From Pedococcus badiiscoriae (GTDB lineage Bacteria; Actinomycetota; Actinomycetes; Actinomycetales; Dermatophilaceae): a stretch of 64,000 nt of DNA. The stretch is taken from assembly GCF_013408925.1 (NCBI RefSeq), contig NZ_JACCAB010000001.1:1116001-1180000 (forward strand), given 5' to 3'. Below are positions 39,268 to 48,467 of the stretch, piece after piece. The position numbers were made by a program, and so were the translations under genes. Positions within the stretch are counted from its first letter, which is position 1, and each line of letters begins with the position of its first letter. Under the pieces are notes generated by a model that made no database searches, was not told the DNA's origin, and saw nothing but the letters and a program-made list of their open reading frames with translations.

Positions 39268-39804
39268 ATGGCGACCAAGCGTGTCTCTGTCGTGATTGCC
39301 AGCACCCGCCCCCACCGCATCGGCCACCGCGTCGCCCAGTGGGTGCTCGAGGCGGTCCCGCCGGAGTTCGAGGTCACCGTGCACGACCTGCGCGAGCTGG
39401 CACTGCCTTTCCTCGACGAGCCGGGCCAGCCCGCCGACGGCGACTACGTCCACGACCACACCCGCCGCTGGTCCGCGGCGATGCAGGCCACGGACGCCCT
39501 CGTGCTCGTCATGCCGGAGTACAACCGCGGCTACAACGCGGCGCTCAAGAACGCCATCGACTTCCTCTACGCCGAGTGGGAGGGCCTCCCCGTGGGGTGC
39601 GTCGGCTATGGCTGGCACGGCGCGAGCTTCGCGAAGTCGGCCCTGCGCCAGACCCTCGAGAGGGTGAAGATGACGGTCGTGGACGGCCCCGGGCTGGCCT
39701 TCGGCACGACGCTCAGCCAGGAGGGCGAGGTGACGGCCGACGAGGCGCAGGAGCAGTCCCTCGCCGACATGTTCGCCGAGCTGCTGGCCAGGGCGCGCCG
39801 GTAG
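39268..39804 (+). CDS. NADPH-dependent FMN reductase family protein
   Basis: 178 aa flavodoxin-like fold. VVIASTRPHRIGHRVAQWV is the FMN-phosphate loop; VLVMPEYNRGYNAALKNAIDFL is the family signature (PEYN-x5-LKNAID); GYGWHGA follows. Start ATG at 39268; the frame is open further upstream into the malic enzyme promoter but without coding look. Cytoplasmic flavin- or quinone-reductase type enzyme, substrate unknown. Confidence 0.9.
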   Translation: MATKRVSVVIASTRPHRIGHRVAQWVLEAVPPEFEVTVHDLRELALPFLDEPGQPADGDYVHDHTRRWSAAMQATDALVLVMPEYNRGYNAALKNAIDFLYAEWEGLPVGCVGYGWHGASFAKSALRQTLERVKMTVVDGPGLAFGTTLSQEGEVTADEAQEQSLADMFAELLARARR

Positions 39805-39814
39805 AATGGCTTCC

Positions 39815-39885
39815 TGGTGTGCCGGGAAGTCTGGTCGGCGGCGTCTGCGGACGTCTGACCCGCCGTCGACCCCGAAAGGCCCCGC
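39815..39885 (+). promoter_or_regulatory. Structured 5' leader of nhaA, candidate ion-responsive riboswitch
   Basis: A TAGAAT -10-like box at 39802-39807 predicts a start near 39814. The leader can fold: CCGGG-AAG-TCTGG (39822-39834), GGTCG+GGCGG (39833-39841) against CCGCC+CGACC (39860-39871) with a GT bulge and an inner CGTC-TGCG-GACG hairpin, then CCGAAAGG that contains the ribosome site of nhaA. The CCGGGAAGTCTGGTCGGC block resembles, from memory, nhaA-type RNA motifs. Class and ligand not proven. Confidence 0.45.
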
Positions 39886-41277
39886 GTGAGCCCCCGCTCC
39901 CCGAGCCGCTTGAGCCCCCTGAACCCGCTGCGCCCCCGCCTCTTCGCCCGCACCACGTGGCAGGAGGCGCAGCGCGTCGCCGCGGCGCTGCGCACCGAGA
40001 CCGTCGGGGGCGCCCTCCTGTTGGCCGCGGCCGTCGCCGCGATGGCCTGGGCCAACTCGCCGTGGTTCGCCTCCTACGCCTCGCTGCGTGACTGGCCCTC
40101 GGGGCCCGCGTCGTGGCACCTGCGCCTCACCCTCGGACAGTGGGCCGCCGACGGACTGCTCGCGCTGTTCTTCTTCGTGGCCGGCCTTGAGCTCAAGCGT
40201 GAGTTCCTCGTCGGCGAGCTGCGCACCCCAGCCAAGGCAGCGCTGCCGGTGGCCGCCGCCCTGTGCGGGGTCGCCCTGCCCGCACTCGGATATGCCGTGG
40301 TCGTCACCACCGCGGGCGCGGGTGGCGGGGCGTTGCGGGGCTGGGCGATCCCGACGGCGACGGACATCGCCTTCGCCCTCGCGGTGCTCGCCGTGATCGG
40401 GACCCACCTGCCCTCGGCGCTGCGCAGCTTCCTGCTGACGCTGGCCGTCGTCGACGACGTCGTGGCGATCACGATCATCGCGGTCTTCTACACCAGGAGC
40501 CTCGACCTCGGCCTGTTCGCGGCAGCGCTGGTGCCGCTCGCTGCGTTCGCCTGGCTGGTGCAGCGACGGATCGCCGCGTGGTGGCTGCTGGTGCCGCTGG
40601 CCGCCCTGACGTGGGGGCTGGTGCACGCGTCCGGCGTCCACGCCACGGTGGCGGGGGTGCTGCTGGGGCTGGTCGTCCCCGTCAGGCCCCGCCGTCGCGC
40701 CACTCGGCTGAGCAGCCTTCGCGGGCACGTCGACAGGCACGTCGACAGGCACGTCGACCTGGCCGAGCGGTTCGAGCACCGGTTGCGTCCCCTGTCGGCT
40801 GGCGTGGCCGTGCCGGTGTTCGCGTTCTTCGCGGCAGGGGTGCGCGTGGTGGGTGGCGGGTTCGGTGACACCCTCGCCGACGAGGCCGCCCTCGCGGTGG
40901 TGCTCGCACTGGTCCTCGGCAAGCTGGTGGGGGTCTTCGGCGGCACCTGGGTGTTCGCGCGCTTCACCAGGGCCGAGCTGGACGACGACCTCGCCTGGTG
41001 GGATGTCGCGGGGCTGTCGCTCCTGGCCGGGATCGGGTTCACCGTCTCGCTGCTCGTGGGTGAGCTCGCGTTCGGCGCGGGCAGCCCCCGGGACGAGCAC
41101 GTGAAGCTCGCGGTCCTGCTGGGTTCGGTGATCGCCGCCACCCTCGCCACGATCGTGCTGCGAGCCCGGAACCGCGTCTACCGCCGCCTCGCAGAGCTCG
41201 AGTCCCGCGACGACGACGGGGACGGCGTCCCCGACTGCTTCGCGGTCACGGATGTGGAGCCAGGACGACGCCGTTAG
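39886..41277 (+). CDS. nhaA: NhaA Na+/H+ antiporter
   Basis: 463 aa from the GTG at 39886 with GAAAGG 6 nt ahead. About 11-12 membrane segments. Signature [39 protein letters not shown], and [20 protein letters not shown] carrying the two essential adjacent Asp residues. A hydrophilic linker has a His-Val-Asp-Arg tandem repeat (280-291). It exports Na+ for H+ in pH and sodium homeostasis. Confidence 0.95.
   Translation: MSPRSPSRLSPLNPLRPRLFARTTWQEAQRVAAALRTETVGGALLLAAAVAAMAWANSPWFASYASLRDWPSGPASWHLRLTLGQWAADGLLALFFFVAGLELKREFLVGELRTPAKAALPVAAALCGVALPALGYAVVVTTAGAGGGALRGWAIPTATDIAFALAVLAVIGTHLPSALRSFLLTLAVVDDVVAITIIAVFYTRSLDLGLFAAALVPLAAFAWLVQRRIAAWWLLVPLAALTWGLVHASGVHATVAGVLLGLVVPVRPRRRATRLSSLRGHVDRHVDRHVDLAERFEHRLRPLSAGVAVPVFAFFAAGVRVVGGGFGDTLADEAALAVVLALVLGKLVGVFGGTWVFARFTRAELDDDLAWWDVAGLSLLAGIGFTVSLLVGELAFGAGSPRDEHVKLAVLLGSVIAATLATIVLRARNRVYRRLAELESRDDDGDGVPDCFAVTDVEPGRRR
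40726..40758. repeat. 12-bp tandem repeat in nhaA
   Basis: CACGTCGACAGG occurs twice in full (40726, 40738) and a third time partially (40750-40758), encoding [11 protein letters not shown] in a cytosolic linker. Frame-preserving. Confidence 0.85.
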
Positions 41278-41323
41278 GGTTGGGAGCCGAACCCCGGACT
41301 TCAGGAAGCGAAGGTGAACGCGC

Positions 41324-41740
41324 ATGGCCAACCACGTCGACAACCAGACGGGCGCGCAGGTGGGCACCGAACGCACCATCGGGCAGCTCGTCGCCGATGC
41401 CACCCACGACGTCTCCACGATCGTCCGCAGCGAGATCGCGCTCGCCAAGGCCGAGATCACGGCGGACGCCAAGAAGGCAGCGGCGGGCGCGGGGATGTTC
41501 GCGGCGGCCGGCTTCGTCGCGTTGCTGGGCCTCATCTTCTTCTTCCACACCGTTGCCGCCGTCATCTCCATCTGGCTGCCGGAGTGGGCCGGCTACCTCA
41601 TCACCACGGGGCTGCTGTTCGTCGTCGCCCTGGTCCTCGCACTCGTCGGCCGCAAGAGCATGAAGGGCATGCGGGGCAAGCCCGAGCGCACGATCAAGAA
41701 CGCGCAGGAGACGCTGAGCACGCTCAAGTCCGGTTCCTGA
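41324..41740 (+). CDS. Actinobacterial holin-X-like membrane protein
   Basis: 138 aa. N-terminal amphipathic segment (TIGQLVADATHDVSTIVRSEIALAKAEI) followed by two membrane helices (about residues 50-75 and 85-105) and a basic tail. This is the Phage_holin_3-like/holin-X family that is chromosomal in actinobacteria and not phage-linked here. Its place before the hydrolase and marP matches Rv3669. Function unknown; likely an envelope protein. Confidence 0.85.
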   Translation: MANHVDNQTGAQVGTERTIGQLVADATHDVSTIVRSEIALAKAEITADAKKAAAGAGMFAAAGFVALLGLIFFFHTVAAVISIWLPEWAGYLITTGLLFVVALVLALVGRKSMKGMRGKPERTIKNAQETLSTLKSGS

Positions 41741-41778
41741 ACCGGATCCGCACACCCAGCCGATCGGCATACGAAACC

Positions 41779-42690
41779 ATGAGTCTCGACGCCTCGATGG
41801 CCCTCGTCGAGGGCCCGTGGGAGCACCGGTTCGTCGCCGCGAACGGCGCTCGGTTCCACGTGGCGGAGCAGGGTGAGGGACCGGTAGTCCTTCTGCTGCA
41901 CGGGTTTCCGCAGTTCTGGTGGGCCTGGCGGCACCAGCTGCAGGCGCTCGCGGATGCCGGCTACCGGGCCTGCGCGATGGACCTGCGCGGCTATGGCGCG
42001 TCCGACAAACCACCGCGGGGCTACGACACCCGCACGTCGGCCACCGACGTCGCCTCGGTCCTGCGCTCGCTCGGCGCCTCGCGCGCGGTCGTCGTCGGCC
42101 ACGGGTGGGGCGGTTGGATCGCCTGGAGCATGCCGACGCTGCAGCCGACAGTCACCCGCGCGATCGCCTCGCTGTCGATGCCGCACCCGCTGGTCTTCCG
42201 CAGGGCGTCGTTCGTCAACCCCCGCCAGGTCAGGGCCAATGCCTACCTCGGCGGCTTGCAACGGCCGTTCGTCCCGGAGCGGCAGATGACCGTGCACGGC
42301 GGGTACGTCCAGCGGCTGCTGCGTGAGTGGGCCTCGCCCGAGGGGATCTGGCCCTCCCCCGAGGAGGCCCGGACGTATGCCGACGCCATGGCGCTGCCGT
42401 TCGTGGCCCACTCGGCCGCCGAGTACTACCGGTGGGTCGTGCGCAGCCAGATCCGACCCGACGGCTGGCGGTTCGCGGCACGCATGCGGACGACCATCAG
42501 CCTGCCGGTGCTCCAGCTCCACGGCGAGCACGACGCAGCGGTGCTGCCCGACACGTCCAGCGACTCGGCGGACTTCGTCACCGGGCCGTTCGAGCGCCAC
42601 CTGGTGCCGGGCGCTGGTCACTTCCTGCCCGAAGAAGCGCCAGACGCGGTGAACGAGCACCTCATCGCCTGGCTCGCCACGCTGCGCTGA
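41779..42690 (+). CDS. Alpha/beta hydrolase of the epoxide-hydrolase group with altered nucleophile
   Basis: 303 aa, ATG at 41779 (another in-frame ATG at 41797). Oxyanion motif HGFPQFWWAWRHQ, cap and DLRGYGASDKP are typical of EphE-like proteins. The nucleophile elbow reads VVVGHGWGGWIAW: epoxide hydrolases have Asp in GHDWGG, here Gly. A His (GAGHFLPEEAP) and an acid (GEHD) are present. Position matches ephE (Rv3670) beside marP. Fold sure; epoxide hydrolysis doubtful. Confidence 0.85.
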   Translation: MSLDASMALVEGPWEHRFVAANGARFHVAEQGEGPVVLLLHGFPQFWWAWRHQLQALADAGYRACAMDLRGYGASDKPPRGYDTRTSATDVASVLRSLGASRAVVVGHGWGGWIAWSMPTLQPTVTRAIASLSMPHPLVFRRASFVNPRQVRANAYLGGLQRPFVPERQMTVHGGYVQRLLREWASPEGIWPSPEEARTYADAMALPFVAHSAAEYYRWVVRSQIRPDGWRFAARMRTTISLPVLQLHGEHDAAVLPDTSSDSADFVTGPFERHLVPGAGHFLPEEAPDAVNEHLIAWLATLR

Positions 42691-42743
42691 CCCGGCCAGG
42701 CCCCTCAGCCCTCCGACGAGCCGAGGGGTGGTCCGCCGAGGAG

Positions 42744-43955
42744 TCAGCCGGCGACGCAGGCGCCGGTGTCGACCGGCGTGGACGCGCCTGACGCGGCAGC
42801 GAGCACGGGTCGAGCCTCGTCCATGGTCAGCGCATACCCGGTGCTGGCGTCGTCCAGCGACTTCGCGAACACCACCCCGACGACCCGCCCGTCGGTCGAG
42901 AGCAGCGGACCACCGGAGTTGCCGGGTCGGATCTGGGCGTACAGCGAGTAGACCTGCCGACTGGTGCCCGGACTGCCATAGATGTCCGAACCACGGGCAT
43001 CGACGATCTCGCGGACGCGGGCCGCGTCGAGCCGGTACGGCCCGTCGAGCGGGAAACCGGCCACGACCCCAGCGTCCCCGCGGGACAGGTCCGGGCCCAG
43101 GCGCAGCGGCTCCGCGGGAAGCCCGGGCACGGAGAGCACGGCGAGGTCACGCCGGGCGTCGAAGATGACGACGCGACCGGTGTAGGAGCGCCCCGTGCCG
43201 TGGATGCGCAGGGTCGCCGTGTCCATGCCGGCGACGACGTGGGCGTTGGTCACGACCCGCTCGGGGGCGACGACCCAGCCGCTGCCCTCCTGTCCACGGT
43301 TGCAGGACGCCGCGACGCCGGTGATCTTGATGACGGAGGCCGCCGCCTGACGGACACCCGCCGTCTCGACCACGGACGGGTCCGGGGGGGCGACGGGCGC
43401 GATCCGCTCGCTCTGGAGCCCGTCGAAGACCCGCGGGAACCCCTCACGGTCGAGCACCTCACGGAACGACGCGAAGAGCCTCGAGGTACCCGGAGGCACC
43501 ACGTTGTCGATGGTGCGCAGCACCCGGGACTCACCGATGGCCTTGGCGATGGGTGCCGGGGCGCCACCGCGGAGCGCGCCCGCGATGAACCAGACGAGGA
43601 CAGCGGCCGACAGGACGACAGCCACTGCGCCGGCCGTGGCGTCGAACCACTGGACCGGCTTGATCTTGAGCTGCGACCGGAGCCTGCGGCCGACCGTGAC
43701 GGCCAGGGCCTGGCCTGCCGAGGCGAGGATGAAGACTCCCGCGATGAGCACGACCGAGCGCAGCAGTGGCGAGGCCTGGAGCTCGGCCCAGTGCCCGATG
43801 GCCAACGGGAGCAGCCACATGGCGAGCGCTCCGCCGATGAAGAACCCGGCGAGCGACAGGACGCTGACCACCAGCCCTTGCCGGAACCCCGTGAAGCCGT
43901 AGCTGATGAAAAGCAGGATGAGGAGGTAGTCCAGGACGGTGAGTCCGAGGAACAT
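42744..43955 (-). CDS. marP: MarP-type membrane serine protease
   Basis: 403 aa. Four N-terminal CvpA-like membrane helices (residues 5-130), then a periplasmic trypsin-like domain: His239 in TNAHVVAG, Asp270 in DARRDLAVL, Ser347 in RPGNSGGP. Cys218 and Cys401 could form the disulfide known from M. tuberculosis MarP. In that organism MarP gives acid and oxidative-stress resistance by processing cell-wall hydrolases. Start overlaps the Nudix stop (TGATG); last of nth-nudix-marP. Confidence 0.93.
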   Translation of the reverse strand: MFLGLTVLDYLLILLFISYGFTGFRQGLVVSVLSLAGFFIGGALAMWLLPLAIGHWAELQASPLLRSVVLIAGVFILASAGQALAVTVGRRLRSQLKIKPVQWFDATAGAVAVVLSAAVLVWFIAGALRGGAPAPIAKAIGESRVLRTIDNVVPPGTSRLFASFREVLDREGFPRVFDGLQSERIAPVAPPDPSVVETAGVRQAAASVIKITGVAASCNRGQEGSGWVVAPERVVTNAHVVAGMDTATLRIHGTGRSYTGRVVIFDARRDLAVLSVPGLPAEPLRLGPDLSRGDAGVVAGFPLDGPYRLDAARVREIVDARGSDIYGSPGTSRQVYSLYAQIRPGNSGGPLLSTDGRVVGVVFAKSLDDASTGYALTMDEARPVLAAASGASTPVDTGACVAG

Positions 43956-44692
43956 CAGGCCCGGCCTTCCGTCGCGGTCTTGGTCAGGGCGTCCTGTGGC
44001 CCGCCCGGACGATAGCGGTCGGGGAGTGGACGCTCAACGCTACGGTCCCACGGAACGGTCAATCCGCCGAAATCGAGGACCGCCGACAGCAGTCCCGCGG
44101 TGAACCCCCACACGAACAGGCCGTCGAACTCGAACCCCGGACCGCGGTACCCGCTGGGGTGCGACACGGTGAACCGGGCGGCCGGATCCAGCAGGTCGGC
44201 GAGCGGTGCGCGGACCGCGCGGTGCACCTCGACCGGGTCCACGGCGTCCAGCGGCCCGGGCTCGCGCCACCACCCGAGCACCGGGGTGACGACGAACTGC
44301 CGGGGGCTGAGGTAGATGTCCGGCAGGGTCGCGACGACGTCGATGGTCGCCGGGTCGATCCCCACCTCCTCCTGCGTCTCGCGCAGGGCGGCCGCCGCGG
44401 CGGAGGTGTCCGACGGCTCCCGCTTGCCGCCGGGGAAGGAGATGTCGCCGGGCTGGGTGCGCAGAGTGTGCGCCCGCTCGGTCAGCACGACGTCCTCGCC
44501 GGACCCGGCGGAGCCGCCGACCGACGTGCCGCCGGACCCGCCGGCCGACCCGGCAGAGGGACCGAACAGGATCATCACGCTGGAGCGCTGCCCACCCTCC
44601 GGCGGTGGCGCGAACGTCGCGAAGTACCCCTGGTCGGCGGCGAGGATCGCGTCGCGGGCACGGTCCAGCCACGCAGGTCGGGCGGCGGTCAC
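43955..44692 (-). CDS. CoA-type Nudix hydrolase
   Basis: 245 aa from the GTG at 44692 (GTGA with the nth stop). Nudix box of the UPF0035/NUDT7 group: [11 protein letters not shown] followed by [11 protein letters not shown] Gly/Ser repeat ([19 protein letters not shown]) interrupts the N-terminal part. Likely cleaves CoA or related nucleoside diphosphate compounds. Corresponds to Rv3672c by position. Confidence 0.88.
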   Translation of the reverse strand: MTAARPAWLDRARDAILAADQGYFATFAPPPEGGQRSSVMILFGPSAGSAGGSGGTSVGGSAGSGEDVVLTERAHTLRTQPGDISFPGGKREPSDTSAAAAALRETQEEVGIDPATIDVVATLPDIYLSPRQFVVTPVLGWWREPGPLDAVDPVEVHRAVRAPLADLLDPAARFTVSHPSGYRGPGFEFDGLFVWGFTAGLLSAVLDFGGLTVPWDRSVERPLPDRYRPGGPQDALTKTATEGRA

Positions 44693-45477
44693 GAGAGGGC
44701 CACCTCGTTCGCGGCCAGCGCCGAGGCGGCATACGGGTTGGTCGCGCCGGGAGCGAGCTCGAACTTGAGCAGCTTGTCGGCCTTGACCGGGTCGGTCTCC
44801 CCGATGCCGTACGAAGGACAGAGCCGCGCGACCGGGCAGGCTCCGCAGGCGGGCTTCTTGGCGTGGCAGGTGCGACGGCCGTGGAAGATCAGGACGTGCG
44901 ACAGCATCGTCCACTCCTTGCGCGGGATCAGCGCCCCGACCGCCGTCTCGACCTTGACCGGATCGTCCTCGGCGGTCCAGCCGAAGCGGCGCACCAGCCT
45001 GCCGAAGTGGGTGTCGACGGTGATGCCCGGGATGCCGAACGCGTTGCCGAGCACGACGTTGGCGGTCTTGCGTCCCACACCGGGCAGCGTCACCAGGTCC
45101 TTCATCCGCGGCGGCACCTCCCCGTCGAAGCGCTCGACGAGGTCTGCGCCGAGCTTCATCACCGAGTTCGTCTTGGCACGGAAGAACCCGGTGGGCTTGA
45201 GCAGGGCCTCCATCTCCTCGCGGTCGGCACCGGCGAGCGCTGCCGCGTCGGGGTAGCGAGCGAAGAGCTGGGGCGTCACCTTGTTGACCATCACGTCGGT
45301 GGTCTGGGCCGACAGGACCGTCGCCACGAGGAGCTGCAGGGGACTCTCGAAGTCGAGCTCGCAGTGGGCGTAGGGGTAGTGCTCGTGCAGCATCCGGTAC
45401 ATCCGACGGGCACGCCTGGTGAGGGCGATGGAGGACTCGTCACGGGTGGCCTGCGCAGGGGATCCAGACACCCGCAC
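44689..45477 (-). CDS. nth: Endonuclease III
   Basis: 262 aa, GTG start at 45477. HhH-GPD glycosylase: [15 protein letters not shown], the Hh[19 protein letters not shown] with the catalytic Lys, TVDTHFGRL with the catalytic Asp, and the [4Fe-4S] loop [17 protein letters not shown]. Removes oxidised pyrimidines and nicks abasic sites. First gene of nth-nudix-marP, divergent from crp over 45 bp. Confidence 0.96.
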   Translation of the reverse strand: MRVSGSPAQATRDESSIALTRRARRMYRMLHEHYPYAHCELDFESPLQLLVATVLSAQTTDVMVNKVTPQLFARYPDAAALAGADREEMEALLKPTGFFRAKTNSVMKLGADLVERFDGEVPPRMKDLVTLPGVGRKTANVVLGNAFGIPGITVDTHFGRLVRRFGWTAEDDPVKVETAVGALIPRKEWTMLSHVLIFHGRRTCHAKKPACGACPVARLCPSYGIGETDPVKADKLLKFELAPGATNPYAASALAANEVALS

Positions 45478-45522
45478 AGACTACGGGGCGGTCGCGACAT
45501 CCGACGTGGCACACTGTCGCCC

Positions 45523-46200
45523 GTGGATCACGACGTGGTGAAGAAGGCCCCGCTGTTCGCTGCGCTGGACGACGAGGCGTCGACGACGCTGATGGCCTCG
45601 ATGACCCAGAGCCGGCTCGAGCGCGGCGACGTGCTGTTCCATGAGGGCGACCAGGGCGATCGGCTCTACGTCATCCGTGAGGGCAAGATCAAGCTCGGTC
45701 GCCGCAGCGCGGACGGCCGCGAGAACCTCGTCGCGATCCTCGGCCCGGGCGAGATGTTCGGCGAGCTGAGCCTGTTCGACCCCGGCCCGCGCACGATGAC
45801 CGCGACCGCGGTGGCCGAGACCCAGCTGCTGGGGATCGGCAACGACGACCTGAACGGCCTGCTCGAGGGGCGCCCCGGCGTCGCGAAGGTGCTGCTCGCG
45901 GCACTGGCGCAGCGGCTGCGTCGCACCAACGAGAACCTCGCCGACCTGGTCTTCACCGACGTGCCGGGTCGCGTCGCCAAGGCACTGCTCGACCTGTCGG
46001 CCCGCTTCGGCCGCCCCGTCGAGGAGGGCGTGCTCGTCGCCCACGACCTCACCCAGGAGGAGCTCGCCCAGCTGGTCGGCGCCTCCCGCGAGACGGTCAA
46101 CAAGGCGCTGGCCGACTTCGCCACCCGTGGCTGGCTGCGCCTCGAAGCCCGCGCCGTGCTGCTGCTCGACGTCGAGCGCCTGCAGCGTCGCGCCCGCTGA
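45523..46200 (+). CDS. crp: CRP/FNR-family cyclic-nucleotide regulator
   Basis: 225 aa from the GTG at 45523. Cyclic-nucleotide domain with phosphate-binding cassette FGELSLFDPGPRTMTATAV and, in the C-terminal HTH, LTQEELAQLVGASRETVNKAL. Length and position next to nth match M. tuberculosis Crp (Rv3676), a cAMP-responsive global regulator. It could also influence acs or aceB, but no TGTGA-N6-TCACA site was noticed there. Confidence 0.94.
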   Translation: MDHDVVKKAPLFAALDDEASTTLMASMTQSRLERGDVLFHEGDQGDRLYVIREGKIKLGRRSADGRENLVAILGPGEMFGELSLFDPGPRTMTATAVAETQLLGIGNDDLNGLLEGRPGVAKVLLAALAQRLRRTNENLADLVFTDVPGRVAKALLDLSARFGRPVEEGVLVAHDLTQEELAQLVGASRETVNKALADFATRGWLRLEARAVLLLDVERLQRRAR

Positions 46201-46202
46201 CC

Positions 46203-46238
46203 CCGACGACTCGCCGGTGATCTCCGGCGTGTTGTCGG
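46203..46238. terminator. Nested hairpin between crp and MBL gene
   Basis: CCGACGAC-T-CGCCGG, loop TGATCT, CCGGCG-T-GTTGTCGG: 14 paired positions with one G-U and one T-T mismatch, 3 nt after the crp stop and 20 nt before the convergent MBL stop. Good bidirectional terminator candidate. Confidence 0.6.
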
Positions 46239-46257
46239 AGACTCAGCGACGGCGGGG

Positions 46258-47085
46258 TCAGGAGCGCGCGCTCAGGTAGTCCAGCTGGGCCGCCACCGAC
46301 ATCGCCGCGGCCGGCCAGACCTCGCGGGGCACGTCGGCATACACGCGCTCGACCACGGCCTGGACCACGTCGGGAGCCGCGGCCGCACCGTCAGCCAGCG
46401 CCTGCCGCACCTGCTCGAGCCTCTCGGCGCGGTGCAGGCGGTAGAAGGCCACCATGGCTGCTGCGTCCGGCACGACCGGCCCGTGTCCGGGCAGGATCGC
46501 GGTGACCTCACCGTCGCCGGTCAGGTGGGCGATGCGCTCCAACGACGCGAGGTATGCCGCCAGCTCACCATCGGGGTGCGCCACCACCGTGGTGCCGCGA
46601 CCGAGGACGGTGTCGCCGGTGAGCAGCGCATGGTCGGCCGCCAGGGCGAAGGAGAGCGAGTCGGAGGTGTGACCGGGGGTCGCGACCACCCGCAGCTCGA
46701 GGCCGCCGGCCGTCACGACGTCCCCGTGGGCCAGGTCGTCGTGCCCGCGCCCGACCGCCCTGGTGGGAGCACCGCTCAGCTCGGCGAAGCGCCCCGCCCC
46801 CTCGGCGTGGTCGGCGTGGCCATGCGTGAGGATCGTCTGCGCCACCCGGGCACCGCGCGCGGACACGGCCCGCAGGACCGACTGCAGGTGGCCCTCGTCG
46901 AGCGGGCCCGGGTCGATCACGATGGCCTCGGTGCTGCCCGGCTCGAGCAGCACCCAGGTGTTGGTGCCGTCGAGCGTCATCGGGCTGGGGTTCGGGCACA
47001 GGACGCACAGAGCGCGGGCGGTGACCTGGCCGCCGTGCCAGTCTCCGAACGCCGCCGACGGCGCGGGTGCCTGGGCCGGGGTCAT
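46258..47085 (-). CDS. Metallo-beta-lactamase-fold hydrolase (Rv3677c-like)
   Basis: 275 aa, ATG at 47085. MBL motif THGHADHAEG, then ATPGHTSDSLSF and LLTGDTVLGRGT, and a winged C-terminal helix region typical of LACTB2-like proteins. N-terminus CPNPSPMTLDGTNTWVL. A soluble hydrolase or nuclease-type member; substrate unknown. The region before the start contains repeated ATG units (47083-47129), so the true N-terminus could differ. Last gene of DUF4177-ridA-nudix-MBL. Confidence 0.88.
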   Translation of the reverse strand: MTPAQAPAPSAAFGDWHGGQVTARALCVLCPNPSPMTLDGTNTWVLLEPGSTEAIVIDPGPLDEGHLQSVLRAVSARGARVAQTILTHGHADHAEGAGRFAELSGAPTRAVGRGHDDLAHGDVVTAGGLELRVVATPGHTSDSLSFALAADHALLTGDTVLGRGTTVVAHPDGELAAYLASLERIAHLTGDGEVTAILPGHGPVVPDAAAMVAFYRLHRAERLEQVRQALADGAAAAPDVVQAVVERVYADVPREVWPAAAMSVAAQLDYLSARS

Positions 47086-47129
47086 CGCGGGGTCATCGCG
47101 GGGGTCATCGCGGGGGTCATCTCGGTCAT
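47083..47129 (-). repeat. ATG-containing tandem repeat at MBL gene start
   Basis: On the minus strand ATGACC recurs five times at 12-, 12-, 11- and 9-nt spacing between the Nudix stop and the MBL start. The first ATG (47129) overlaps the Nudix stop and opens a 15-codon frame that stops with TGA inside the MBL ATG. One missing base in the last unit puts it out of frame with MBL. Confidence 0.75.
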
Positions 47130-47977
47130 CGGGGGAGCTCCGCCACCATCACCAGGCCGTTGCCGGTGTCGACCAGCTCGGGCTGCACCGGAGCGACCAC
47201 GGGACGTTCGGCGATGAAGGCCGCGGCAGACGTGGCTGCGGCGACCTCCTCGACGGCCACGACGGTGGGCGGGAGCATGAGCGCGGCGCCGTCCCGCCAG
47301 GCCGCCAGCAGGTCAGCCGGGCGCACCCAGTCGGCGAGATCCGCCTCGGTGGTGTCGTCGTCGGCCCGCTGGCCTTCGGGGACGGCCGCGCTGAAGAACC
47401 GGGTGTCATAGCGCCGCGCCTCGAACTCGGGGGTGATCCAGTGCGCGCGGTACCCGAGCAGGTCGGACCGCAGCAGCAGGTCGTGCTCGCGCAGCACCTC
47501 GGACAACGAGGCCTCGCGCTGGAGCAGTCGTCGTCGCCGCTCGTGCCAGTGCGCGCCACTGACATCCGCGATCACCTCGTCGGGCGTCGGTCCGGCCAGG
47601 AGGACCCCGGACTCCTCGAAGACCTCACGGACTGCAGCGGCGACGAGCTCGCGAGCCGTCTCCTCGTCGACCTCGAGCCGGGCGGCCCACTCGGCCGGCG
47701 TCGGGCCCGCCCAGGGCAGACCCGGGTCGGCGTCCCGCGGGTCGACCCCACCGCCCGGGAAGACCATCATCCGCGGGGCGAACTCCATGGTGGCGACCCG
47801 GCGCAGCATGAACACCTCGACGCCCGACTGCCCCTGCGAGGCCCAGTCCCGCACGAACATGACGGTGGCCGCCAGCTTGGGCTCGACCGGACCCGCCGGG
47901 TCGGGCGCACTCAGCCAGGAGTCGGCCCTGGCCCGCAGCGACGGGGAGTCGGCGACCGGGAACTCGCGCCTCACCAT
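47126..47977 (-). CDS. Nudix hydrolase family protein
   Basis: 283 aa from the ATG at 47977 (weak ribosome site; a GTG at 47986 is possible). The Nudix box is split: MMVFPGGGVDPRDAD, a loop of about 30 residues, then AAVREVFEESGVLL. Insertions of this sort occur in RNA-cap/NUDT19-like Nudix members. C-terminal half helix-rich with YDTRFFSAAVPEGQ. Substrate unknown. Between ridA and MBL genes on one transcript. Confidence 0.85.
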   Translation of the reverse strand: MVRREFPVADSPSLRARADSWLSAPDPAGPVEPKLAATVMFVRDWASQGQSGVEVFMLRRVATMEFAPRMMVFPGGGVDPRDADPGLPWAGPTPAEWAARLEVDEETARELVAAAVREVFEESGVLLAGPTPDEVIADVSGAHWHERRRRLLQREASLSEVLREHDLLLRSDLLGYRAHWITPEFEARRYDTRFFSAAVPEGQRADDDTTEADLADWVRPADLLAAWRDGAALMLPPTVVAVEEVAAATSAAAFIAERPVVAPVQPELVDTGNGLVMVAELPR

Positions 47978-47990
47978 GGAGAGCACGGGC

Positions 47991-48467
47991 CTACTCGTCA
48001 GCGAGCGCGACGACGATCTCGACCTCGACCGGGGCATCCAGCGGGAGCACGGCGACCCCGACGGCAGACCGGGCGTGGATGCCTGCGTCGCCGAAGGCCT
48101 TGCCCATCAGCTCGCTGGCGCCGTTGATGACGCCGGGCTGACCCGTGAAGCCCGGGTCGGAGGCGACGAACCCGACCAGCTTGACCACCTGGGTCACCTT
48201 GTCGAGGTCGCCCACGATGCTCTTGACGGCAGCGATGGCGTTGAGCGCGCAGATCTCGGCGAGCTTCTTCGCGTCCTCCGGCGGGACGAGTCCGTGACCG
48301 TCGCCGACCTTGCCGGTCTGCACGAGGGCACCGGAGACCATGGGCAGCTGCCCGGAGGTGTAGATCCGGCGTCCGTCCTGGACGGCCGGGACGTAGGCGG
48401 CCACCGGCTTGGCGACCTCGGGCACGGTCAGGCCGAGCTCGGCCAGGCGATCTTCAACTGCACTCAT
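47991..48467 (-). CDS. RidA-family protein
   Basis: 158 aa. YjgF/RidA fold: AAYVPAVQDGRRIYTSGQLPM, LNAIAAVKSIVGDLDKV, and C-terminal ARSAVGVAVLPLDAPVEVEIVVAL with the Arg and Glu that bind imines in active RidA. This longer subgroup (about 155 aa) occurs in this conserved locus (Rv3678c). Likely an enamine/imine deaminase. TGATG overlap with the DUF4177 gene upstream. Confidence 0.9.
   Translation of the reverse strand: MSAVEDRLAELGLTVPEVAKPVAAYVPAVQDGRRIYTSGQLPMVSGALVQTGKVGDGHGLVPPEDAKKLAEICALNAIAAVKSIVGDLDKVTQVVKLVGFVASDPGFTGQPGVINGASELMGKAFGDAGIHARSAVGVAVLPLDAPVEVEIVVALADE

Noticed and set aside
41324..41740. Holin-like gene as evidence for a prophage
   Set aside because: No other phage gene is present, and holin-X proteins are ordinary chromosomal genes at this locus in actinobacteria.
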